Shown here piece by piece: positions 12,158 through 20,004 of a stretch of DNA of 64,000 bases. The position numbers and the translations under genes were made by a program. The stretch is from an uncultured Granulosicoccaceae bacterium. GTDB taxonomy: Bacteria; Pseudomonadota; Gammaproteobacteria; Granulosicoccales; Granulosicoccaceae. Below the pieces are notes generated by a model. It had not been told where the DNA came from and did no database searches. It saw nothing but the letters and a program-made list of their open reading frames with translations. Position 1 is the stretch's first letter; every line of letters begins with the position of its first letter. The stretch covers positions 1-64,000 of the forward strand of contig CALLMF010000023.1 in NCBI GenBank assembly GCA_938006335.1, written 5' to 3'.

Positions 12158-13287
12158 CAGCTGTCGAGGAAACGAACGTAGCAAGGGGCCGGTAAGGTGA
12201 ACGTACCGTCAACTCGTTTGAGATCGCCAGAATCAATGTCGCGATCAAACAGGGTGAGGTATCCCGAGTCCTGATTGGAGGCAACGAGCCCCTTTCCGCA
12301 CGGCGTGATGGCGAAGTGCCTTGGGAACTTCCCACCGGTGGGAACGATGGCGGTGCGCGTCAGGCTGCCATCGCTTTCAACTCTGAAGATCGCGATCGAG
12401 TCATCGCCCCGATTCGAGACGTACAGGAAGCGTGCATCCGGAGATAACTTGATTTCCGATACATAACTGACTCCGTCCTGCCCCTCGAGTGTAGGTACAT
12501 ACTGAAACGGGATCAGACGTTCCTTGACTTCTGTGGGGTCAGACTCGTCGAGACGCGCCACACACACGGTGTTGAACAATTCGTTGGAGACATAGCAGAC
12601 GTCCAGCGTGGGATGCATGGCCATGTGTCGTGGGCCGGAGCCCGGCTCGAACTCGATATGAGTCTGCGGTGTCAGCCTTTTGGTCTCAGGGTCATAGCCA
12701 TACTGGAACACCGCGTTTTCACCCAGGTCCGGAATGAAGACCCACTGTTCCCAGAAGTGCGCGCAGTGCGCGTGTGGCCCTACTTGCCGGTTACCCCAAT
12801 GGTCTTCCCGGTCGGTGACCTGGCGCCAGCTGCCCTCATCGCGATAGAATTGCTTGAAGCTCTGCAGCACCTCACCCAGCTTGCCGTCTTCGTCGACGGC
12901 GCACACGTCAACGATGGCATCCCAGTAGTTGATCACTATTGCAACATCCTTCTGCGGCGAAAGGGCCAGGTAGCAAGTGGATCGACCCGACGCTTCGAAG
13001 GTATCCAGGTGCTCGAGCTGCCCCCCATTGCCGACGCGGTATCGCTGCACCGTCCCGTTTTCACGGATGGTTTCCTCGATCGAATACAGATGCTTCCCAT
13101 CGGTGTGTGGTATGAGCACGGCCGGGTTCAGTGCCGCGGTTGCGGCCAGCTGCTCGAGCTCCCCGTCAGCTGAGAGCTTCAGGGCGTAGATCCCGTCACC
13201 CGGTACCGGGGCGTAGGGCTGATGGGCAAGCGCATCCAGGTCGCTGTAGGTGCCCACCAGCATGTGGTAATCGCGCTCGAGTTCCAC
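12157..13287 (-). CDS. Lactonase family beta-propeller (6-phosphogluconolactonase-like)
   Basis: Seven-bladed beta-propeller of the YbhE/Pgl lactonase family, which opens sugar lactones. The protein is 376 aa. Propeller features include SRSTCYLALSPQ-like blades, QVGPHAHCAHF, GSGPRHMAMHP, LSPDARFLYVSNRGDDSIAIF and GKFPRHFAITPCG. I chose the GTG at 13287 because GGGAGA lies 7 nt before it; ATG 13263 is an alternative. The longest reading would start inside the LacI operator and is unlikely. It is coupled to the isomerase gene, so both likely work on one sugar or sugar acid. Confidence 0.85.
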   Translation of the reverse strand: MELERDYHMLVGTYSDLDALAHQPYAPVPGDGIYALKLSADGELEQLAATAALNPAVLIPHTDGKHLYSIEETIRENGTVQRYRVGNGGQLEHLDTFEASGRSTCYLALSPQKDVAIVINYWDAIVDVCAVDEDGKLGEVLQSFKQFYRDEGSWRQVTDREDHWGNRQVGPHAHCAHFWEQWVFIPDLGENAVFQYGYDPETKRLTPQTHIEFEPGSGPRHMAMHPTLDVCYVSNELFNTVCVARLDESDPTEVKERLIPFQYVPTLEGQDGVSYVSEIKLSPDARFLYVSNRGDDSIAIFRVESDGSLTRTAIVPTGGKFPRHFAITPCGKGLVASNQDSGYLTLFDRDIDSGDLKRVDGTFTLPAPCYVRFLDS

Positions 13288-13323
13288 GCTTGAATCTCCC
13301 GTAAGTTGCCGACGTGATTGAAT

Positions 13324-13337
13324 TGTTAACGCTAACA
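13324..13337. promoter_or_regulatory. LacI-family operator 1
   Basis: TGTTAACGCTAACA is a 14-bp near-perfect palindrome with a central CG; only one base pair breaks the symmetry. This is the shape bound by LacI/GalR proteins. It lies between the divergent lactonase gene and the lacI-type gene, 37 nt before the lactonase start. The same sequence with one change occurs before the ABC importer (18924-18937). Confidence 0.82.
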
Positions 13338-13455
13338 AAAAACAATCTCAGCGTCAATCAGTCTGCAAGCGCGCAGCGACGCCCGCAGCGCGTACAGTGC
13401 CGCCAGAAGCGCCCTACCTCTACGGGCATTACACGCCGCACTGCAGGTATTCGTC

Positions 13456-14490
13456 ATGCCACGCACCAAGAACGCGACACAAGCCACCATCAAGGAAGTG
13501 GCCGCACGGGCCGGCGTCTCGCTGATGACGGTGTCTCGCGCCATTCATCGGCCCGAAGTCGTTGCTGCCACGACCCGCAAGAAAGTCGAAGCGGCCATAG
13601 AAGCCCTGAACTACATCCCTGACGCAGGCGCCGGCAGGCTTTCGACACAGAAGAGCACCACCGTGGCGGTCGTGCTGCCATCACTGCACTTCGAAGGGCA
13701 CGCCAGGACCGTGGACGGTCTGTCGAGCGAACTCAGAAAACATGGTTTGCATGTGTTGATCGCCGACAGCTTCTATTCGAAAAACACGGAGATGGAACTG
13801 CTGCGCCGCATCCTTGGACGCCGCCCTGCCGGCGTGGTGCTGATCAACAGCGCCCACTCGGCGGACGGACGCCAGATGCTCCTCGGTTCCGGTCTGCCGG
13901 TCATCGAGACCTGGGATTTTCCAAGCGATCCGATGGATTCAGTGGTGGGCTTTTCGCACAAGGCAGTCGGTGCGGCACTGACCCGACACCTGATCGACCA
14001 GAACCACTCCTGCATAACCTTTCTTGGCGGTCCACAAGACTCGGATCCTCGGGGTAACGAGCGACTCGCGGGATTTCGCAGCGCCATGGCAGACCAGCAC
14101 CTGGACGCAGACCGGGTAGTCACCGTCGAGCAAGACCACCTGACCATAAACGCCGGCAAGCTGGGTATTTCGCAGGTCCTGGACCAGTATCCGGACACTA
14201 CAGCCGTTATCTGTCTGACCGACCGTGTGGCCATGGGCGCGATGATGGAATGCAGACGCCGCGGCATCAGCGTCCCTGATGAAGTCGCGATTACCGGCCA
14301 TGGCGGATTCGATTTCAGCGAGCATCTGGTGCCGTCGCTGACCACTACCCACATCGACGCCTACGGCATTGGTGTGCATGCTGGACGAATCCTGCATGCA
14401 CGTCTTCAGAACCAACTGTTGAGCGAAGAACAAGGCCGGATTGACGTAGGCTTTGAGGTCGTCGCTCGCGACAGCAGCGTGAGGGCGTGA
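13456..14490 (+). CDS. LacI-family transcriptional regulator (GntR-like)
   Basis: Sugar- or sugar-acid-responsive repressor. The protein is 344 aa. The N-terminal helix-turn-helix (about 11-31, TIKEVAARAGVSLMTVSRAI) and hinge helix are followed by the periplasmic-binding-like effector domain. Similarity to the gluconate repressor GntR is seen in ALNYIPDAGAGRLS, VAVVLPSL, LDQYPDTTAVICLTDRVAMGAMMECRRRG and the C-terminal region. It is convergent with the permease gene, 3 nt apart. Operators at 13324 and 18924 suggest that it controls the lactonase/isomerase pair and the importer, and possibly itself. Confidence 0.93.
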   Translation: MPRTKNATQATIKEVAARAGVSLMTVSRAIHRPEVVAATTRKKVEAAIEALNYIPDAGAGRLSTQKSTTVAVVLPSLHFEGHARTVDGLSSELRKHGLHVLIADSFYSKNTEMELLRRILGRRPAGVVLINSAHSADGRQMLLGSGLPVIETWDFPSDPMDSVVGFSHKAVGAALTRHLIDQNHSCITFLGGPQDSDPRGNERLAGFRSAMADQHLDADRVVTVEQDHLTINAGKLGISQVLDQYPDTTAVICLTDRVAMGAMMECRRRGISVPDEVAITGHGGFDFSEHLVPSLTTTHIDAYGIGVHAGRILHARLQNQLLSEEQGRIDVGFEVVARDSSVRA

Positions 14491-14493
14491 AAC

Positions 14494-15387
14494 TTAACCC
14501 TTGACTGCACCGGCTGTCATGCCGGTGATGATCTGCTTGGACGCCACAAAGGTGAAGATGATCGGCGGGATGGCCAGCAAACTACCTGTCGCCATGATCA
14601 CTCCCCAATCGATGTCGTACTCGGTCAGCGAATTAACGATGGTGACCGGGACGGTTCGCGTGTTTCGATCCAGCAGCGCGTTGGCCAACAGGAATTCATT
14701 CCATGCGATGCGAAACGTGAAGATGGATGCAGCAGCAAGACCCGGCTTGATCAGCGGCAGAACCACCAGGAAGAACACCTGAAAGGGACCCGCGCCATCC
14801 ACGCGCGCGGCCTCTTCAAGTTGCACCGGCACCTGCACGATAAAGCTCTGCAGAATCCAGATCACGAACGGCAGGTTCATGGCCACGTACACGAGGATGA
14901 TGCCGCTGTAGGTGCCGGCCAGACATTCGTCCTGGAAACAGAAATTGAACGTCCAGATTCCAAACACCGGCACCAGAAGCACGGCCGGAGGCACCATGCG
15001 CATCATCAAGGTGCTCATCGATATGGTGCCGCGCCCCATGAAGCGAAAACGCACCAGGGCATAGGCTGCCATGGTGCCGATGATCAGGGTGAGTGCCGTC
15101 GAGATCAGCGCGATGATCAGGGAATTCTGGAGCGCCCGACCAAAGGTGGGGTCGCAGTAGTCGACGTGTTCGGGTGCATACCAGAGCACATCACACAGCA
15201 CAGTCTCGTAGTTTTGCAGTGTCGGCATGAACAGCAGACTGCTGGCTGAACCGGTGATGTCGACGTTGAGCTTCAACGACGTCGTCAACATCATCACGAT
15301 GGGCCCCAGCGCCATGATCACAAGCGCCGCCATGAGCGCATAGAACGCCGGGTTGGTACGGGTTTCGGCGATGGTTTCGCGGCTCAT
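14494..15387 (-). CDS. Sugar ABC transporter permease (MalG type)
   Basis: Inner-membrane permease of a CUT1-type sugar importer. The protein is 297 aa with six predicted membrane helices and the cytoplasmic EAA loop (EEAARVDGAGPFQVFF), which docks on the ATPase. I chose ATG 15387, 2 nt after the stop of the other permease; a TTG at 15393 would overlap it. It is the last gene of the ABC operon. A longer loop with paired Cys (CDVLWYAPEHVDYCDP) between helices 1 and 2 is periplasmic and unusual. Confidence 0.93.
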   Translation of the reverse strand: MSRETIAETRTNPAFYALMAALVIMALGPIVMMLTTSLKLNVDITGSASSLLFMPTLQNYETVLCDVLWYAPEHVDYCDPTFGRALQNSLIIALISTALTLIIGTMAAYALVRFRFMGRGTISMSTLMMRMVPPAVLLVPVFGIWTFNFCFQDECLAGTYSGIILVYVAMNLPFVIWILQSFIVQVPVQLEEAARVDGAGPFQVFFLVVLPLIKPGLAAASIFTFRIAWNEFLLANALLDRNTRTVPVTIVNSLTEYDIDWGVIMATGSLLAIPPIIFTFVASKQIITGMTAGAVKG

Positions 15388-15389
15388 CG

Positions 15390-16292
15390 TCAACCCTCCT
15401 CAGCAGCTTGGCGCAGACGCGCGGTGCGCGCTTCACTCAGCTTGGTGTACGTAAACATGATCACGGTCAATACCATCAGGAAGATCAACAGGTAGTTCGA
15501 CATGGCCGCGGCCACACCGAGTTCTCGAAACTCGGATGCCGTGCGCGATATACGAAGGGCCATGATCTCTGTTGAGAGGCCCGGTCCGCCGTTGGTCATG
15601 ACCAATACGACCTCTAACACCTTGAAAGCATCGATGAGTCGTAGCAGGCAGGTCACGATGAGTACCGGCATCATCAGCGGCAGCTTGATGTGCCAGATCT
15701 GATCCCAACCGGACGCGCCATCGATCCGGGCAGCTTCAAGTGCCGAACGCGGGAGCGACTGCAAGGCCGCGAGTGACAGGATAAAGATGAACGGTGTCCA
15801 CTGCCAGATGTCGGCGATGATGATCGACGTAAGCGCCCAGAAGCTATCTGATAACCAGGGCACTGACTCCAGCCCGAGAGCATTCAGCGTCTTGTTGAAG
15901 ATACCAACGGTCGGGTGATACATGTAGCGCCAGACAAGACCTACCACGATGGGTGCGATCATCATCGGCAAGATGAAGATGGTACGTAGTGCCGTCATCC
16001 CGCGAATGTTCCTGTCGAGAAGCAACGCAAGCCCGACACCAATAATCATCTCGAGGCTGACAACAAAGAACGCAAACTTGAGCGTGACTGCCAGCGACTC
16101 TCTGAACGCACCATCACTCCAGAGCCAGGTGTAGTTGCGCAGCCCGACAAACTCGGCCTGCCCGATCCGCTGGCTCGGATTCCAGTCAAGAAAACTCGCG
16201 TAGATCATGTACCCGATCGGATACAACAGCGCCACACCGAGCACTAGCACGGCAGGGGCCATGAACAGGTATGGCGTAAGACGGCGACTCAT
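15390..16292 (-). CDS. Sugar ABC transporter permease (MalF/UgpA type)
   Basis: Partner permease of the CUT1 importer. The protein is 300 aa with six predicted membrane helices. The EAA loop reads EAARIDGASGWDQIWHIKLP near residue 200. It starts with MSRRLTPYLFMAPAVLVLG, as usual for this family, and lacks the large MalF periplasmic domain. It follows the binding-protein gene after a 110-bp gap that contains a hairpin, and is coupled to the second permease. Confidence 0.93.
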   Translation of the reverse strand: MSRRLTPYLFMAPAVLVLGVALLYPIGYMIYASFLDWNPSQRIGQAEFVGLRNYTWLWSDGAFRESLAVTLKFAFFVVSLEMIIGVGLALLLDRNIRGMTALRTIFILPMMIAPIVVGLVWRYMYHPTVGIFNKTLNALGLESVPWLSDSFWALTSIIIADIWQWTPFIFILSLAALQSLPRSALEAARIDGASGWDQIWHIKLPLMMPVLIVTCLLRLIDAFKVLEVVLVMTNGGPGLSTEIMALRISRTASEFRELGVAAAMSNYLLIFLMVLTVIMFTYTKLSEARTARLRQAAEEG

Positions 16293-16371
16293 GGCTTGAC
16301 TACGGCGCTCCGGTGCTTGGCGTGTTGAACAGGCGACCGAGCCAAGGCCCGGCCGCCTGTGTGCTTACAGC

Positions 16372-16390
16372 AAGCAGCACCCGGCTGCTT
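16372..16390 (-). promoter_or_regulatory. Intercistronic hairpin between binding-protein and permease genes
   Basis: A perfect 7-bp stem (16372-16378 against 16384-16390) with a 5-nt loop lies 12 nt after the binding-protein stop codon. No T-run follows in the leftward direction, so it is not a normal terminator. Such hairpins often stabilise the upstream message and keep binding protein in excess over permeases. Confidence 0.55.
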
Positions 16391-16402
16391 ACGAGACGAC
16401 AG

Positions 16403-17725
16403 TTACTTCCAGGTGTTGTAACCCGCCTCGTCCATGACAGCCGCCGTTCTTTCGGCAACGCCATCCAATGCTTCCTGGATGTCGAGATCTTCGGTCAGCA
16501 CCTGCGAAAGCGTGGTACCCAGATCCGCATTGATCTTTCCCCAGACCGGGATGATCGGACGCCAGTCCGGATCCGCGTGCTGCAATGCTTCACCGAATAC
16601 GGCCATGTGCGGGAACTTCGCGTTGACTTCCTCATCAGCGTGAGTCGAGTAGCGCGACGGATTTCCACCTTCCAGGGCAATCAGCTTGTCAGCCTTCTTG
16701 GAGGTCAGCCACTGCATCAGCAGGAACGCGGCGTCCTTGTTCTGAGCATTGGTTGGGATGCCGATTCCAAAGCCACCGGTCTGCGAACCACGGCGCACAC
16801 CTTCGGGGTGCATTGCCCAGCCGACCTTTCCAACCACGTTGGACTTCTCTGGATCATTGATCGATCCAGCGAACACAGTGGAATCCAGGAACATCGCGGT
16901 ATCACCCTGCAGAAAAGCTGCTCCCGCCTCGGCAAAACCAAAGGAGCGTGAACCCTCGGGACCACAATCAACAATGGTCTTCAGTGCTTCTGCGGCCTTG
17001 ACGCCAGCTTCGTTGTTGACAGTCACGTTCCACTCGTCATCAAAGATGCGACCGCCCAACGGGGCCAGGTGCAGCAGGAAGGCATGCGACGCATGGTGGC
17101 CTGATGCCGCTCGCGAAGACAAACCACCCATACCGGGCTCGAGCTCAGGAATCTTGCAAGCGATGTCGAGCATCTCGTCATAGGTTGTGGGAACTTCCAG
17201 TCCGTGCTTTTCAAAGATGTCCTTGCGGTATCCGAGGATCGATGTCTCAGAGCCAAACGGCACGCCGAACAAGGAACCGGTCGGACCATCGAGGTAGCCC
17301 TTGTCACCACCGGCAACACCAATGTTGGTCACATAGCCGTCGATCAGATCCTCGGCATCGTAAGCCGGATCAGCCAGCTTCGGGTTCATGTAGAAGCGCG
17401 CAAGGTTTTCGAGCTGCCCTGCATAGACGTAGTCGGCCTTGGAGAAGACAACATAGGCGATCAGGTCGTAGTCACCGCGATTCTTGGTGAGTTCCAGCGT
17501 CTGCTTTTCACGCATCTTCAGGTACTGAAGCTGATCTACCTCTACCTTGATACCGGTTTCTTCGGTGAAGGCTGGCAGCACCTTCATCACTGCATCGTAG
17601 TGAGGATGCGCCGGGAAGTTGACAACCAGAGTTTGCCCCGCGTACTCCTCGTAGGGATTGGCAAAGGCGCTGCTCGCCAGTGCCAGACCCGCGACCACAC
17701 CGGTCACTGTCTTTGACAGATTCAT
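16403..17725 (-). CDS. Sugar ABC transporter substrate-binding protein
   Basis: Periplasmic solute-binding protein (family 1) of the importer. The protein is 440 aa. A Sec signal peptide covers residues 1-22 (MNLSKTVTGVVAGLALASSAFA, cut after AFA). The mature part has the two-lobe fold: LVVNFPAHPHYDAV, YDLIAYVVF, FGVPFGSETSILGYRKDIFEKHGLEVP and FGIGIPTNAQNKDAAFLLMQWL. I chose ATG 17725 because GGAGA lies just upstream. The ligand cannot be read; neighbours suggest a sugar, polyol or aldonate. Confidence 0.93.
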   Translation of the reverse strand: MNLSKTVTGVVAGLALASSAFANPYEEYAGQTLVVNFPAHPHYDAVMKVLPAFTEETGIKVEVDQLQYLKMREKQTLELTKNRGDYDLIAYVVFSKADYVYAGQLENLARFYMNPKLADPAYDAEDLIDGYVTNIGVAGGDKGYLDGPTGSLFGVPFGSETSILGYRKDIFEKHGLEVPTTYDEMLDIACKIPELEPGMGGLSSRAASGHHASHAFLLHLAPLGGRIFDDEWNVTVNNEAGVKAAEALKTIVDCGPEGSRSFGFAEAGAAFLQGDTAMFLDSTVFAGSINDPEKSNVVGKVGWAMHPEGVRRGSQTGGFGIGIPTNAQNKDAAFLLMQWLTSKKADKLIALEGGNPSRYSTHADEEVNAKFPHMAVFGEALQHADPDWRPIIPVWGKINADLGTTLSQVLTEDLDIQEALDGVAERTAAVMDEAGYNTWK

Positions 17726-17771
17726 TGATTTCTCTCCTCTTTTACTGCTTTTGTTGAAAGTGTTGGGTGAA

Positions 17772-18857
17772 TCAAATGGCGAGTTCCGTCTCGCGATCAA
17801 ACAAGTGCATGCCGTCCGGGGCAGGTGCGAACTTCAGCGTTTCACCCAATGCCACCGGGGCACTGGATTTCATCTCTACACTGATCTTGTTCGGTCCACA
17901 TTCGGTCAACAGGACCGATTGAGCACCGATGTATTCCGACACCAGTACATACAGATCTAGGGCGTCGTCTTTGTGCTTGCCAACGGGCAGAAGATCCGAC
18001 GGTCGCATGCCGAGTACGACGTCTTGACTGCCATGGGCATTCGCTCTGGCGGCGAGTTCTGGTGGCAGGGGCAGATTGAATCCATCGCCGATGACACGGG
18101 TGCTGTCACCTTCCTGCACCAGAGATCCGTCGAGAAAGTTCATCGGTGGACTGCCGATGAAGCCGGCGACGAAACGACTGTTCGGTCGTTTGAACAGTTC
18201 TTCGGCTGTGCCTTGTTGACGAATATGGCCGTCCTGCATGACAACGATTCGTTGTCCGAGCGTCATTGCCTCGACCTGATCGTGTGTCACGTAGATCATG
18301 CTTTTCTTGACCTGCTGGCTCATCAGTGCGAGCTCTGCGCGCATCTGACCGCGCAACTTGGCGTCGAGGTTTGACAATGGCTCGTCAAACAGGAAGGTCG
18401 AGGCATCGCGGGTGAGCGCGCGGCCCATCGCCACACGCTGACGCTGTCCGCCCGATAGCTCAGCGGGTTTGCGGTCCAGAAACTTTTCCAGCCCCAGCAT
18501 CTCGGCCACCTCGCCAACCTTCTGCGCGATTTCCTTGCGCGGGCGCTTCTCCAGACGCAGCGCAAAAGACATGTTCCTGGCCACGTTCATGTGCGGGTAC
18601 AAGGCGTAGTCCTGGAACACCATGGCGATGTCCCGCTCCTTGGGCTCGAGCCTGCTGACCGGTCGATCGTCAATGTAGATTTCGCCGTCGGAGACCGTCT
18701 CCAGCCCCGCGATCATGCGCAGGGTGGTGGATTTGCCGCAGCCCGACGGTCCCACCAGAACGGTGAACTCGTTGTTGTCGGTTTCCAGATCGATCTCGTG
18801 GATGACCTGCAGCGAGCCATAACGCTTGACGAGCTTTTCCAGGCGAATCTTTGGCAT
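17772..18857 (-). CDS. Sugar ABC transporter ATPase (MalK/UgpC type)
   Basis: ATPase subunit of the CUT1 importer. The protein is 361 aa. Walker A GPSGCGKS is at residues 36-43, followed by the Q-loop VFQDYALYPH, signature LSGGQRQRVAMGRAL, Walker B FLFDEPLSNLDAKLR, the H-loop VTHD and a C-terminal OB-type regulatory domain (VLGMRPSDL). I chose ATG 18857 (MPKIRLEKLVKRYG). It is the first gene of the operon, 67 nt downstream of operator 2, and is followed by the binding-protein gene after 46 nt. Confidence 0.95.
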   Translation of the reverse strand: MPKIRLEKLVKRYGSLQVIHEIDLETDNNEFTVLVGPSGCGKSTTLRMIAGLETVSDGEIYIDDRPVSRLEPKERDIAMVFQDYALYPHMNVARNMSFALRLEKRPRKEIAQKVGEVAEMLGLEKFLDRKPAELSGGQRQRVAMGRALTRDASTFLFDEPLSNLDAKLRGQMRAELALMSQQVKKSMIYVTHDQVEAMTLGQRIVVMQDGHIRQQGTAEELFKRPNSRFVAGFIGSPPMNFLDGSLVQEGDSTRVIGDGFNLPLPPELAARANAHGSQDVVLGMRPSDLLPVGKHKDDALDLYVLVSEYIGAQSVLLTECGPNKISVEMKSSAPVALGETLKFAPAPDGMHLFDRETELAI

Positions 18858-18923
18858 GGGTGTAGTGCAGACCTTGTCCGAGGCTATATCCGGGACCAGC
18901 AGGCGCCTGCCTCTGAGCACGAA

Positions 18924-18937
18924 TGTTAACGCTATCA
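18924..18937. promoter_or_regulatory. LacI-family operator 2
   Basis: TGTTAACGCTATCA differs from operator 1 (13324-13337) by a single base in the right half. It lies 67 nt upstream of the ATPase gene, where a repressor would block the importer promoter. The rest of the 272-bp gap between the ATPase gene and the DUF1223 gene shows nothing else that I recognise. Confidence 0.8.
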
Positions 18938-19116
18938 CCCTTAACTTACACGAGGTCGGCCGTCCCTGCAATCCGTTAGTTCATCAGATTGGGTCCTGGT
19001 GGCCTGTCACCAGTGGTCTGTCCACTTGTACTGTGACGACCTCAGCGAGGCTGGCAGCCGTGGCGGCTAGGCACAGGCAGGCTCTGATGCCGACACTATC
19101 AAGTGGGCAGACTCAC

Positions 19117-19144
19117 CAGGGGCAATTGATCAGGGGCAATTGAT
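19117..19144. repeat. 14-bp tandem duplication at the DUF1223 stop codon
   Basis: The unit caggggcaattgat occurs twice in direct succession. The leftward DUF1223 gene ends at the junction: its TGA is made by the start of the second copy. With one copy removed, the frame would read one more residue (Trp) and then stop, so the duplication hardly changes the protein. Confidence 0.85.
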
Positions 19145-19888
19145 CGCGCCGAGCATGGGGCCCGATGGCTCAGCTCTGACGAACAGCGCACAGCCGTGGC
19201 CGTCAGCTGCCACTGGCACCTCGAAGTCCTGAGCCGCCTCTCCTGCAACCACGCCGAGTTGCTCTATCGATTCGACGATGTTGTAGTTCTTCAACATCAG
19301 GTGCCGGTTCTCACCAGCAGTGATGTCGGTCATGGCGCGCTTGCGAAAGCGCGCAAGGTAGATTCCGGCATCTTCAGCGTAGGCATCAATAGCCTGGACC
19401 GAGAATGACAATTTGTCTCCGACCCGTCGGGCGGTGACATGCGCTGAGGCCGAATGTGCCTTTGCCAGTGCCTTGTTTACCCGCCTTACGTCCGAACCCA
19501 CCGCGGCGTAGCGTCCGTTCACGACGATCTGAGGGGTGTACACACCGCCTCGACCTTTCAGACCTGCGCGGGCATACCCTCGTTGCCGCTCGGTCCATTG
19601 AGAGTCACTGAAGGGGTCGACCCAGTTACTGCCGCGAAACACCAGGTCGTCCCAGTAATCCACGTGGAATTCCAGCGCCACAAGCGCTGGATTGTCGCGA
19701 ATCAACTGACCGAGCAGCATGTCGGCAGGAGGACACGACGAGCAACCATGAGAGGTAAACAGCTCTACAACCCTGAATTCAGTATCAGTCGAGTCTGCCA
19801 ACACCCGCGGCCCACCAGTGCCCATCGACAGGATGCCGACGAGCAACAATGCGGTGCTAAGGGCGATCTTCGGGGCACGAACACGCAT
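19130..19888 (-). CDS. DUF1223 thioredoxin-like secreted protein
   Basis: DUF1223 proteins have a thioredoxin-like fold and are secreted; their job is not established. The protein is 252 aa. A signal peptide covers about residues 1-31. The family motif VELFTSHGCSSCPPAD holds a CSSC pair (Cys49, Cys52), and FHVDYWDDL and GRGGVYTPQIVVNGR follow. I chose ATG 19888 with GGAAG upstream; longer starts are possible. It stands alone between the ABC operon and mnmG. Confidence 0.88.
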   Translation of the reverse strand: MRVRAPKIALSTALLLVGILSMGTGGPRVLADSTDTEFRVVELFTSHGCSSCPPADMLLGQLIRDNPALVALEFHVDYWDDLVFRGSNWVDPFSDSQWTERQRGYARAGLKGRGGVYTPQIVVNGRYAAVGSDVRRVNKALAKAHSASAHVTARRVGDKLSFSVQAIDAYAEDAGIYLARFRKRAMTDITAGENRHLMLKNYNIVESIEQLGVVAGEAAQDFEVPVAADGHGCALFVRAEPSGPMLGAINCP

Positions 19889-20004
19889 GCGGGGCTTCCG
19901 ATGGGACACAAACCTGACAAGCATCCAGCGCAGTCCGCACTGAACGTCAACGTGCTTCAGGCACTCTCCCACGGCTTAGGTTCCCGGTGTGAACTGATCC
20001 ACGT

